DNA of 64,000 bases from Lactobacillus johnsonii (GCF_013487865.1 NZ_CP047409.1:806001-870000); one strand, 5' to 3'. Counted from the first letter of the stretch, positions 1 through 7,120 are shown. Notes: generated by a model from the sequence alone, not told the origin. A program made the numbers and translations.

Positions 1-153
1 TTTGATGAAGAAGCCTATGGTAAGCCACTAACTTTAGCCTGGTACAAGTTTATCCGTAAAAATAAAAAGTTTTCTGGTATAGAAGAACTTTCACATCAAT
101 TAGATCAGGATAAGCGTGATATTAAACAATATTTTTATAAATTGAAAAACTAA
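1..153 (+). CDS. ribF: RibF (riboflavin kinase / FAD synthetase), C-terminal 50 residues only
   Basis: Frame 1 is open from the first base to a TAA at 151-153. The translation (FDEEAYGKPLTL...FIRKNKKFSGIEEL...QLDQDKRDIKQYF) has the layout of the end of bacterial RibF: acidic 'D..IYG', then 'F.R...KF..I..L..Q...D...A..YF'. This part lies in the riboflavin kinase domain, which makes FMN; the N-terminal adenylyltransferase domain lies outside the window. RibF normally precedes hrcA in lactobacilli, so about 7 kb of other DNA separates the two here. Family assignment rests on a short fragment and on synteny. Confidence 0.75.
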   Translation, partial: FDEEAYGKPLTLAWYKFIRKNKKFSGIEELSHQLDQDKRDIKQYFYKLKN

Positions 154-170
154 TTTTAGGGTTACTTTTA

Positions 171-176
171 TATAAT
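171..176 (+). promoter_or_regulatory. Candidate -10 element for the ABC-F leader transcript
   Basis: A perfect TATAAT lies just after the ribF stop. No convincing -35 hexamer is found at 16-18 nt. If used, it would give a leader of about 230 nt before the ABC-F start codon, long enough to contain the attenuator described next. A second, weaker option is TAGAAT at 185-190. Confidence 0.35.
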
Positions 177-234
177 CTATGTGATAGAATATTTCTATCA
201 ATTGAAATTTAATATTTGAAAGAAGGTTACGCCG

Positions 235-246
235 TTGCGTTTTTAA
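235..246 (+). CDS. Candidate three-codon regulatory uORF (Met-Arg-Phe-stop)
   Basis: TTG CGT TTT TAA is preceded by AGAAGG at 221-226, 8 nt upstream. Its stop codon abuts and overlaps the 5' arm of the anti-antiterminator (245-256), so a ribosome arrested here would mask that arm. Tiny uORFs with this role are known in the leaders of antibiotic-inducible ABC-F genes. The start codon is inferred. A second mini-ORF with its own AAGGA, GTG CAC TTT TGA at 303-314, is an alternative or additional sensor. Confidence 0.4.
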   Translation: MRF

Positions 247-396
247 TCTTGCAAAATAGCATAGTTGAATTTTAATAATTATTTTCTTTTATAAGGACAA
301 CTGTGCACTTTTGACAAGATTGAACGTAGATGGGGATCTTCTTTTTTTGCTTAACTAGGAGAAAGTCTACACTTGTCAAAAGTGTAGGCTTTTTTC
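245..396 (+). promoter_or_regulatory. Three-state transcription attenuator controlling the ABC-F gene
   Basis: Three mutually exclusive pairings can be read directly. (1) 245-256 pairs with 309-321 (AATCTTG with CAAGATT, then CAAAA with TTTTG, one bulged A at 314). (2) 306-318 (CACTTTTGACAAG) is the exact complement of 372-384. (3) AGTCTACACTT (364-374) pairs with AAGTGTAGGCT (380-390) and is followed by a T run, forming an intrinsic terminator that ends just before the ribosome-binding site. Pairing 2 destroys the terminator and pairing 1 blocks pairing 2. A ribosome stalled on the uORF at 235-246 would therefore favour readthrough. The structures are seen in the sequence; the drug-sensing mechanism is inferred from known ABC-F leaders. 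Confidence 0.75.
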
Positions 397-410
397 GTGA
401 GGTGATTAAT

Positions 411-1922
411 ATGAGTAATATTAATATTTCAAATCTTTCTTTTAGATATCAAGATAGCTCAGATAATATATTTAATAATTTAAATTTAGACTTGGATAGT
501 AGTTGGAAATTAGGTTTAGTAGGAAGAAACGGAAGGGGAAAGACAACCTTCTTAAATCTTTTACGAGGTAATTTAAGGGGAACAGGAAAGATACAAGCTA
601 AACTTGAATTTAACTATTTTCCGCTTACTGTTAAAAATAAGGAACAATTAACTTTATATGCGCTGCAAGAACAAGTTTCATTTGAACAGTGGGAGCTTGA
701 ACGTGAATTAAATTTAATGAAAGTTGATCCTGAACTTATTTGGCAGCCTTTTAATTCTTTAAGTGGTGGAGAACAGACTAAGGTTTTGTTGGCACTATCC
801 TTCATTAATAAAAATAGTTTTCCTTTAATTGATGAGCCCACTAATCATTTAGATGAAGACTCCAGAATGCAGGTTATAGCTTATTTACAACAACATTCTA
901 ATGGCTACATTGTGGTGAGTCACGATCGTGCTTTCTTAAATCAAGTAACAAACCATATCTTAGCAATTGAAAATACCGAGATTCATTTGTATCAGGGAAA
1001 TTTTGCCAGTTATGAAGATACAAAGACAAAGCGAGATAAGTTTAATCAAGATAAGAATGAAAAACTTCAAGGTCAAATTAGAAGTTTGAACGAAAGTAGA
1101 AAGCGAGTAAAAGGATATTCTCTTCAATCAGAAAACAATAAAAAAGCAAGTGCTCATAAAAATGAAATCCATGCATTCATTAATAAAGGTTTCTTTAGTC
1201 ATAAAGCGGCTAAAATAATGAAAAGATCGAAGAATCTTGAAAGAAGAATGGATAAGAATATTCAAGATAAAAAAGGCTTAATGATAAATGTTGAGTCTAT
1301 TTCTGAATTAGAAATGAACTTTCATCCCAACTATCATGGAACTCTATTAGAAGCGCAGCATTTAGATCTTACAGTCCAAAATAAGAAATTGTTTGAAGAT
1401 TTAAATTTAACTATTAAAAATCATGGGATTGTAGCTCTAGAAGGAAAAAATGGATCTGGAAAGTCTACATTTTTGAAAAATATTTTAAAACCAGATAAAA
1501 ATGTGATTTCTCAAGGAAAGCTTGATATTGTTAATGGCTTAAAGATATCATATTTACCACAAAATTTTATTGAATATTCTGGTACTTTATCTCAGTTTGC
1601 AGAAAAAGAAAAAATATCTTATGAAAATCTATTAAATATTCTTAGAAAAATGGGTTTTCCGAGAGAAAGCTTTGCCACAAAAATTGAAGAAATGAGTATG
1701 GGACAGCAAAAAAGAGTGGCGATTGCCAAATCATTGGTAGAAGAAGCAGATATATATTTATGGGATGAGCCAGCTAATTATTTAGATGTGTTTAACCAGG
1801 ATCAGTTAATTAACATGTTAAGAAAAGTACAGCCAGCGATGTTAGTAACTGAGCATGATAAATACTTTATTGATCAGGTTGCTGACAAGCGGATAAGATT
1901 AAATTCTTCAAAGAAGTGGTAA
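411..1922 (+). CDS. Lsa-like ABC-F ribosomal protection protein
   Basis: The protein has 503 residues, two ABC domains and no membrane segments, as in antibiotic-resistance ABC-F proteins, which bind the ribosomal E site and dislodge drugs. NBD1 has Walker A GRNGRGKT (about 38-45), signature LSGGEQ, and LIDEPTNHLD; NBD2 has GKNGSGKS, signature MSMGQQ and LWDEPANYLD. A charged interdomain linker containing SHKAAKIMKRSKN lies between them. The overall pattern resembles Lsa/Vga proteins, which act on lincosamides, streptogramin A and pleuromutilins. The start at 411 is chosen because AGGTGA lies at 400-405; an in-frame upstream extension to 330 would run through the terminator hairpin. It could also serve as self-protection for the neighbouring peptide cluster, which is speculative. 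Confidence 0.85.
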   Translation: MSNINISNLSFRYQDSSDNIFNNLNLDLDSSWKLGLVGRNGRGKTTFLNLLRGNLRGTGKIQAKLEFNYFPLTVKNKEQLTLYALQEQVSFEQWELERELNLMKVDPELIWQPFNSLSGGEQTKVLLALSFINKNSFPLIDEPTNHLDEDSRMQVIAYLQQHSNGYIVVSHDRAFLNQVTNHILAIENTEIHLYQGNFASYEDTKTKRDKFNQDKNEKLQGQIRSLNESRKRVKGYSLQSENNKKASAHKNEIHAFINKGFFSHKAAKIMKRSKNLERRMDKNIQDKKGLMINVESISELEMNFHPNYHGTLLEAQHLDLTVQNKKLFEDLNLTIKNHGIVALEGKNGSGKSTFLKNILKPDKNVISQGKLDIVNGLKISYLPQNFIEYSGTLSQFAEKEKISYENLLNILRKMGFPRESFATKIEEMSMGQQKRVAIAKSLVEEADIYLWDEPANYLDVFNQDQLINMLRKVQPAMLVTEHDKYFIDQVADKRIRLNSSKKW

Positions 1923-2008
1923 TGAGGAAAATAATAAAAATAACGCGGTACAATATTTTAGCTTCATGATACTATGCTTATACAGGAATTTTTTAGAATA
2001 AGAAAGGG

Positions 2009-2101
2009 ATGGTAAAAAGTTCAGAAATCAAGATTGTTTTAGGCAATCTTACAATGATAAAAGTAGACGCATTTGTAAATTTAGCTAATAAAACCATCTA
2101 G
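2009..2101 (+). pseudogene. Macro-domain protein remnant (first 30 codons)
   Basis: An ATG with upstream GAAAGGG opens a 30-codon frame ending in TAG. It contains IKIVLGNLTMIKVDAFVN followed by LANKTI, close to the N-terminal signature of macro domains (I..GDIT...VDAIVNAAN), which bind ADP-ribose. Full proteins are about 150-180 residues, so this is a truncated relic. The rest of 1923-2290 contains only short broken frames (for example one ending LVDVFGY) that I do not recognise. Confidence 0.45.
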
Positions 2102-2290
2102 ATATCAAAGTAGATAATGTGAGTTATACTAGAGCAATGTTGAAACTTTTAGTAGATGTATTTGGTTATTAAAATTTCAAAAGCTTGGTTAAAAGATAGT
2201 TCTGACCATGAAATTACGATTATAATGAATGAATGGAGAGGGTCCTGAAGAACTAGCTCTAGTTCAGTTAATATTGGAGATTATTATAAA

Positions 2291-3148
2291 ATGAAAATTG
2301 GAGAAGTACTAAAAGAATATAGACTAAGTCAAAATAAAAATCAAAAAAATTTTATTAATGACATTGTTAGTCAACCCTATTATTCTAAAGTGGAACAGGG
2401 AATTCATAGAATAACAGCAGAAGATTTGATAAAGATATTAAATTATAATGGAATCGAATTGGAAGAATTTTTTAGAAAATTCAACTATCAAGATGGATTT
2501 ATCCATTTTCCAAAAAAAGATTTTAGTAGAATGATGAGAGAAGCATACTATGAGAATGATCAAGAGAAGATAGGTGAGATTAAAAAGCTAATAGAAGAGA
2601 GTAATTTATCTAAAAAAGATAAAAATGACACTTTTCTCATAATTGAAGCCAGTTTGGAAACTATGAGCAAACCTAATGATCAGGTTAATGAAGAACTCAA
2701 ACGAAAAATGCAAAAAAGGCTGTTTGAGATTGAAGATTTTAATGAAACTAATGTGGGAATTTTTTGTGATTTTATTGAATTGTACAATTTTGATACCGGT
2801 AAAATTATAGGAAATAAAATTTTGAATCAATATCAAAATACGAATAGTATAAAGATGCAAATAGCATTGTTGACAATAGTTGCTAACTTAATGATTTTGG
2901 CAATAAAAGAAAACAGAGAAGAAGAAATAAATATTTTTTTGAAAAAAACAGAAAAAATAAAAATGGTTCCTGAACTTACATTTTATAAATTAGTAATTCT
3001 TTTTTTGAAAAATTTAATCTATTATAGAAATACTTTTCAAATAAAATATCTCAAAGAATGTTTGAGACTCAAAAGAATGATAAGTGAAATTGGTATGGAT
3101 AGCTATGCAGAAGAATTAAATAATTTTTTGAAAGAAAATATAAAATAA
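2291..3148 (+). CDS. Rgg/MutR-family transcriptional regulator
   Basis: The protein has 285 residues. Residues 4-60 form an XRE-type helix-turn-helix (VLKEYRLSQNKNQKNF...VSQPYYSKVEQGIHRITAEDLIKIL), and the rest is all-helical in the manner of the TPR-like peptide-binding domain of Rgg/GadR/MutR proteins. These usually sit next to, and control, peptide or bacteriocin genes, and many respond to short pheromones. GGAG at 2276-2279 is the likely ribosome-binding site. It is transcribed towards, and ends 133 bp before, the repeat peptide gene, with a terminator between. No separate SHP-type pheromone gene is visible nearby. Confidence 0.8.
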   Translation: MKIGEVLKEYRLSQNKNQKNFINDIVSQPYYSKVEQGIHRITAEDLIKILNYNGIELEEFFRKFNYQDGFIHFPKKDFSRMMREAYYENDQEKIGEIKKLIEESNLSKKDKNDTFLIIEASLETMSKPNDQVNEELKRKMQKRLFEIEDFNETNVGIFCDFIELYNFDTGKIIGNKILNQYQNTNSIKMQIALLTIVANLMILAIKENREEEINIFLKKTEKIKMVPELTFYKLVILFLKNLIYYRNTFQIKYLKECLRLKRMISEIGMDSYAEELNNFLKENIK

Positions 3149-3188
3149 AAATTCGTATTAGAATATATTATTCTGATACGAATTTTTT
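3149..3188 (+). terminator. Terminator after the Rgg gene
   Basis: AAATTCGTAT (3149-3158) pairs with ATACGAATTT (3176-3185) and AGAATA (3160-3165) with TATTCT (3169-3174), giving a 16-bp stem with one mismatch and a 3-nt loop, followed by a T run. It separates regulator and peptide transcripts. Confidence 0.85.
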
Positions 3189-3223
3189 TATCTGAACTGA
3201 TTTATCTCTTATATACTCTTATC

Positions 3224-3257
3224 AGAGCTTAGGAAATAGCTCTTAGTTAATTACAAT
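3224..3257 (+). promoter_or_regulatory. Candidate Rgg operator and promoter of the peptide operon
   Basis: AGAGCT (3224-3229) and AGCTCT (3238-3243) form a perfect inverted repeat with an 8-nt spacer. It covers the position where a -35 would lie for the -10 candidate TACAAT (3252-3257), and no good -35 exists there. A dyad replacing the -35 is typical of activator-dependent Rgg promoters. Another -10-like TATACT lies at 3212-3217. The start of transcription is not established. Confidence 0.4.
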
Positions 3258-3281
3258 ACTTTTTACTGAAAGGTGAAATAA

Positions 3282-3455
3282 ATGGAAAATTTTGAAGTTA
3301 AATTAGTAGTGCCTGAATCTCAATATGAAGAGAACGATGTGAATATTAGTGGAATTTACAAGAACGATGTGAATATTAGCGGAATTTACAAAAACGATGT
3401 GAATATTAGCGGAATTTACAAAAATGATGTAAATATTAGCGGAATTATTAAGTAA
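3282..3455 (+). CDS. Multicore RiPP precursor peptide, 57 residues, four tandem decapeptide cores
   Basis: The ATG follows AAAGGTGA at 3269-3276. Residues 1-17 (MENFEVKLVVPESQYEE) are an acidic, leader-like segment with no signal peptide. Residues 18-57 are four contiguous 10-residue units: NDVNISGIYK three times, then NDVNISGIIK ending at the stop. Each unit offers Asp/Asn carboxamide or carboxylate groups and a terminal Lys. It is directly upstream of an RRE/E1-like enzyme and an exporter, the arrangement of a ribosomally made, modified and exported peptide. I know of no characterised RiPP with this core. A role as a pheromone for the Rgg protein is an alternative. Confidence 0.8.
   Translation: MENFEVKLVVPESQYEENDVNISGIYKNDVNISGIYKNDVNISGIYKNDVNISGIIK
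3333..3452 (+). repeat. Four tandem 30-bp direct repeats encoding the core peptide
   Basis: Units lie at 3333-3362, 3363-3392, 3393-3422 and 3423-3452, each in frame and starting with AAC/AAT GAT. Units differ by a few synonymous changes (AGT/AGC, AAG/AAA, AAC/AAT, GTG/GTA); the only amino-acid change is Tyr to Ile at position 9 of the last unit. Silent divergence with a conserved peptide suggests selection on the protein. Confidence 0.95.
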
Positions 3456-3480
3456 AATTATAGTTTCATAGACTTAATTG

Positions 3481-3517
3481 AGAATTGAACCAATAATGAG
3501 GCTTCAATTCTTTTTTT
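3481..3517 (+). terminator. Attenuating terminator between precursor and enzyme genes
   Basis: AGAATTGAA (3481-3489) pairs with TTCAATTCT (3503-3511), followed by a T run. It lies between the peptide gene and the E1-like enzyme gene. Such leaky terminators are common in RiPP operons and keep the precursor in excess over its modifying enzyme. Confidence 0.8.
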
Positions 3518-3536
3518 ATAGGTAGGAGTAATATAT

Positions 3537-5312
3537 ATGAAATACGGAACCAATACTGGTCTAATAATATTAAAAAATAACGAAGGTATCATTATCAATT
3601 CAACGAATAATCATTTTAAAAGAATTGTCAAAACTTCAGATGATGAATTAGTATGGAATTTGTTAAAGTTTTTAAAAAATCCCAAAAATAAAGAAGAGAT
3701 AAAAAACTTTATTGGAAAAAATTCAAAACAAACAAATAAATTAATTGAAACTTTGCTTCAAAATAATCTTATAGTTAAAGATCCAATAAGTAGTTCCAAT
3801 AAATTCTTTAGATTGGAAAGACTTATAAATACATTTCCTAATACTAATTTTAAGCAATACATAAAAAAAGCAAAAAACACTCCAATTATGACTTTAGGAT
3901 TGGGTACAGCTGGTAGTTATACATTAGAATTTCTTTCAAAATTAGGCTTTGATAATTTTATATTAATTGATGGGGATGTAGTAGAAGAAAAAAACATTAT
4001 TGCACAGAATTATTTATATAAAGATATAAATTTAAAAAAAGTAAATGTATTAAAAAGAAGATACTCCCAATTAAATATTACTATTATCGATCGAAAAATA
4101 AATAATTATACTGAAATTGAACAATTACTAGAAAAATATCATCCCAAATATCTACTCAGTAACGCTGATGATGGAAAATTAGTAATTGAAATATTGAGTA
4201 ATATTTTTAAAAAACATAAGGATATAAAAATTTTAGAGACGGGTTATAATGTTGCCGAAACACAGTTTGAATTAATAGATATAAATAATTATGAATTTTA
4301 TGTAGAAAAATTCAAAGAAATGCAAGAATATTTTCTTAAAGACCCAGCTAATATTTTAGTAGATAATACAGGCACTATTTTTCATGCATATGCTTCTGCA
4401 TTTTTCTCTTCAAAATATATTTTTGATGATATATCTCAGATCGGAAATGTAGACTGGGGAAGATTTAATTTTAGGGAGAATAAATATTATTTGGATAATA
4501 GATTTTATTGGGGAGATTTTCAAAAATATATTTTTAGATATCGTGAAGATAGTGAAGGAAAAGAAGTAGAATCCCCTAATGTTTTCTTTAATAAATTTGA
4601 TGAAAATATTAATCTATTTTTGGCTTCTCCTGTTGACTTTCGTAGTTTTGAACTATTGAAGAGTATAAGCTTGAAGAATCCGTCTGCTCAAGACAAATGT
4701 ACTATTGAAGATGTAAAAAAATTACTTATTGAGTATGGTTCAAAAAAACTTAACCAAAAAATTATTCCCACTCATACCATAATAAACAATAATATTTTAT
4801 TTATTTCCAATATAACCGGAAGAACTATTAAAAACTATTCTGAGAAAGTAAATCCACTAGAGAATCGAATCTATATTAGTAGTATGGAAGAAAATATTAT
4901 TGTGAACTATATTCATGAAACTTTTCATACATTACTTTTTAATATTACAGATAATACCTATTTTCATGAAGAATTTGTAATGAAAAATATGATTGGTTTC
5001 TGTCAATTTTTAAAAGACAAAGAAAATAAATATTGGCAGTATATTACTTATATTCAAGGCTATTATCTAGATGATTTTATTATAGTTAACTATGAGAAAT
5101 CGTTATTTTTAAACGATCATGATTTTTGGGAGCAACGCATGGATATTTCAGAAACTAAGCTCAATAGTAATGAAGAAATAATAAAATATATTCATGAGAA
5201 AACAAATCATAAACCTCCATTTTATTTCTTAAAGTATACTCAAGCCGTTGAAAAAAATTATAGTGAAATAAGTAACTTTATTAAAAATATCCAGGAGATG
5301 ATTCAATGTTAA
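3537..5312 (+). CDS. RRE-E1(ThiF/MccB-like)-HExxH fusion, predicted RiPP maturase
   Basis: The protein has 591 residues. Residues 1-85 look like a winged-helix peptide clamp (RRE), as at the N-terminus of MccB. Residues 113-250 form a Rossmann adenylating domain: GLGTAGSY (121-128), LIDGDVVEEKN (143-153; the E1 'DxDxVxxSN' ribose-binding strand) and SNADDGK (208-214; the Mg/ATP Asp region). No CxxC zinc pairs or obvious E1 catalytic Cys are present, as in MccB. Residues 455-482 carry HETFH (460-464) with HEEF (477-480) downstream, which looks like a zincin active site. Predicted role: activate Asp/Asn or the C-terminal carboxylate of the repeat peptide and perhaps cut it. Start supported by GGAG at 3525-3528. 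The DNA is clearly AT-richer than the flanking core genes. Confidence 0.75.
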   Translation: MKYGTNTGLIILKNNEGIIINSTNNHFKRIVKTSDDELVWNLLKFLKNPKNKEEIKNFIGKNSKQTNKLIETLLQNNLIVKDPISSSNKFFRLERLINTFPNTNFKQYIKKAKNTPIMTLGLGTAGSYTLEFLSKLGFDNFILIDGDVVEEKNIIAQNYLYKDINLKKVNVLKRRYSQLNITIIDRKINNYTEIEQLLEKYHPKYLLSNADDGKLVIEILSNIFKKHKDIKILETGYNVAETQFELIDINNYEFYVEKFKEMQEYFLKDPANILVDNTGTIFHAYASAFFSSKYIFDDISQIGNVDWGRFNFRENKYYLDNRFYWGDFQKYIFRYREDSEGKEVESPNVFFNKFDENINLFLASPVDFRSFELLKSISLKNPSAQDKCTIEDVKKLLIEYGSKKLNQKIIPTHTIINNNILFISNITGRTIKNYSEKVNPLENRIYISSMEENIIVNYIHETFHTLLFNITDNTYFHEEFVMKNMIGFCQFLKDKENKYWQYITYIQGYYLDDFIIVNYEKSLFLNDHDFWEQRMDISETKLNSNEEIIKYIHEKTNHKPPFYFLKYTQAVEKNYSEISNFIKNIQEMIQC

Positions 5313-6901
5313 TTTATAAAAATATTCCTCATTGGAAATTTTTTCTATTAAATATTTTCGGTTTTATATATAGTACTGAAAATATTGTGATGGCTTACAT
5401 AGTCGGATCTTTAACTGATATGGCAAGTACCAAACGCTATAGTAATATGCCTAAATTCTTTTTACAAATTATTGTTATTTTAACTTTGTTGCTTGTGTCT
5501 AATCTGTTGTTTAATTATTTAAAGGCTAATGCAATAGGGGAAACTAATAAAAAACTAAGAAAAGAAATATTAAGGGGGATGCTTTATAATGAAGAAGAAA
5601 ATAGTGATAATTTAGGTTTTTTAACTAATGATTTTAAATTATTAGAAACTAATCAATATGAAGCAGAAATTTCTATTTTATTAAATATTTATACATTAAT
5701 ATTAGCGTTTAGTTATGCTTTTGTTTTGAATTGGACATTAACTCTAGTGTTTTTTATTGGAGCTTTATTACCGACCGTTATATCCAATCGTTTTCAGAGC
5801 AACATAAAAAACGCAACCAATGAATGGTCAAAAGCTAATAGCATATACGTTAATCATACAAAACATATTCTTCAAGGAACCGAACTATTTAATTTATATA
5901 ATCAGGTAGATAAAGCTGTTGATGTAAATGGAAATAAAGTTAACGCATTAGAAAATAGATTATTAAAATTAAACTTGTTAAAAAATAATGCAGACGCTTG
6001 GATTAATATAATTGCCATGGGAGGAACTTTTATTTTACCTCTATCTGTTGGTATTATTATGGTAATAAGAGGAGAAACAACGCTAGGTGCTTTATTTGCA
6101 ATTGTTCAATTAACTAACTCATTTGTAAACCCTATTCTTCAAATATTGACGCAAAGAAATAATTTAGCTACAACACAGAAAATTGTAAAAAGAATTAATG
6201 AATTATTGCATAAAAAGGATGCAATTCAAACTGCATGCACAGAATTTAAAGAACTAATTATTGATAATTTAACTTTAGAAAGAGAGAAGAAAAAATTAGC
6301 CAACCATATTAATATTACTTTGAAGAAGGGGGAAAAAGCAGTAATAATTGGACCATCTGGATCCGGCAAATCAACGCTATTTCAGTTTTTATTGTATGGT
6401 AAACATGGATCAGCACAGCTGATAAAAATAAACTTAGAAGGTCAAAAAAAAGGTACGTTTAAGGATATATTTGGCTATGTTAGTCAAAAAACAGTTCTTT
6501 TTCCCGAAAGTTTGCTTTTCAATTTAACATTAGGAGCTAAAATTCCAAAAGAGAGAGTTCTAAAAGTATGTGAAAAGTTGGAATTAAGGGATCTCATAAA
6601 AGAAAAAGGGCTTGGATATAAATTAGAAAATAATGCCAATGAGTTATCAGGAGGACAGATTGCGCGAATTGGCTTGGCACGTGCAATTTTGATAGATAGA
6701 CCAGTATTATTACTCGATGAAATTGATGCTTCATTAGATAAAGTAACAGCAAAAAGTATAAAAAATTGGCTTATGGAATCTAATCTAACATTTATTGAGA
6801 TAAGTCATCACTATTCAAAAGAGGATCTTAATAAGTACGATCATGTAATAAACATGGCTTATTATAAAACACACCCCTACCAGACAATTTCATTAAGTTA
6901 A
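5306..6901 (+). CDS. ABC exporter, membrane and ATPase domains fused
   Basis: The protein has 531 residues. The N-terminal 285 residues hold several hydrophobic helices (for example 10-35, 50-72, 120-162, 232-275) of a type I exporter fold. The NBD has Walker A GPSGSGKS (349-356), a Q-loop near 394, signature LSGGQ (447-451), Walker B VLLLDEID (467-474) and an H-loop at HH (501-502). There is no N-terminal C39 peptidase, so leader removal must occur elsewhere, plausibly by the HExxH domain of the upstream enzyme. It overlaps that gene by 7 nt, so translation is probably coupled. Predicted role: export of, or immunity to, the mature peptide. Confidence 0.85.
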   Translation: MLIYKNIPHWKFFLLNIFGFIYSTENIVMAYIVGSLTDMASTKRYSNMPKFFLQIIVILTLLLVSNLLFNYLKANAIGETNKKLRKEILRGMLYNEEENSDNLGFLTNDFKLLETNQYEAEISILLNIYTLILAFSYAFVLNWTLTLVFFIGALLPTVISNRFQSNIKNATNEWSKANSIYVNHTKHILQGTELFNLYNQVDKAVDVNGNKVNALENRLLKLNLLKNNADAWINIIAMGGTFILPLSVGIIMVIRGETTLGALFAIVQLTNSFVNPILQILTQRNNLATTQKIVKRINELLHKKDAIQTACTEFKELIIDNLTLEREKKKLANHINITLKKGEKAVIIGPSGSGKSTLFQFLLYGKHGSAQLIKINLEGQKKGTFKDIFGYVSQKTVLFPESLLFNLTLGAKIPKERVLKVCEKLELRDLIKEKGLGYKLENNANELSGGQIARIGLARAILIDRPVLLLDEIDASLDKVTAKSIKNWLMESNLTFIEISHHYSKEDLNKYDHVINMAYYKTHPYQTISLS

Positions 6902-6921
6902 GACAATAACAATTTAAGGTT

Positions 6922-6961
6922 AGATACTTATCAATAATTTTACGCTGATAGGTGTCTTTTT
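6922..6961 (+). terminator. Terminator closing the peptide operon
   Basis: AGATACTTATCA (6922-6933) pairs with TGATAGGTGTCT (6946-6957), followed by T residues. The remaining 6962-7120 is AT-rich with no further recognisable feature. Confidence 0.8.
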
Positions 6962-7120
6962 AGAAGGACTTATCAATCTTTCTTAATTATCACTAAAAAC
7001 ATCAAAAAGAACCAAATCAAAATAATTTAATTTTCAAAAATTTAATTTATCAATTCTTTAACTTAATGGTATTGAGCACATAAGTATTTAATTTTATAAC
7101 TATAAATCTCCAAAATAAAA

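Noticed and set aside
265..295. TTGAAT...TATAAG as the ABC-F promoter
   Set aside because: The 19-bp spacer is long, and transcription from it would omit the first arm of the attenuator and start at the second mini-ORF.
330..410. An in-frame 27-codon upstream extension of the ABC-F gene
   Set aside because: It would run through the attenuator terminator and lacks a ribosome-binding site, whereas AGGTGA precedes the ATG at 411.
411..1922. The ABC-F protein as the exporter of the peptide system
   Set aside because: It has no membrane segments, and ABC-F proteins act on ribosomes. The exporter is the gene at 5306. A self-protection role was considered but has no direct support.
3333..3452. Regular 30-bp direct repeats that might suggest a CRISPR array
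   Set aside because: Units are contiguous with no spacers, keep one reading frame, and encode a repeated peptide. No cas genes are nearby.
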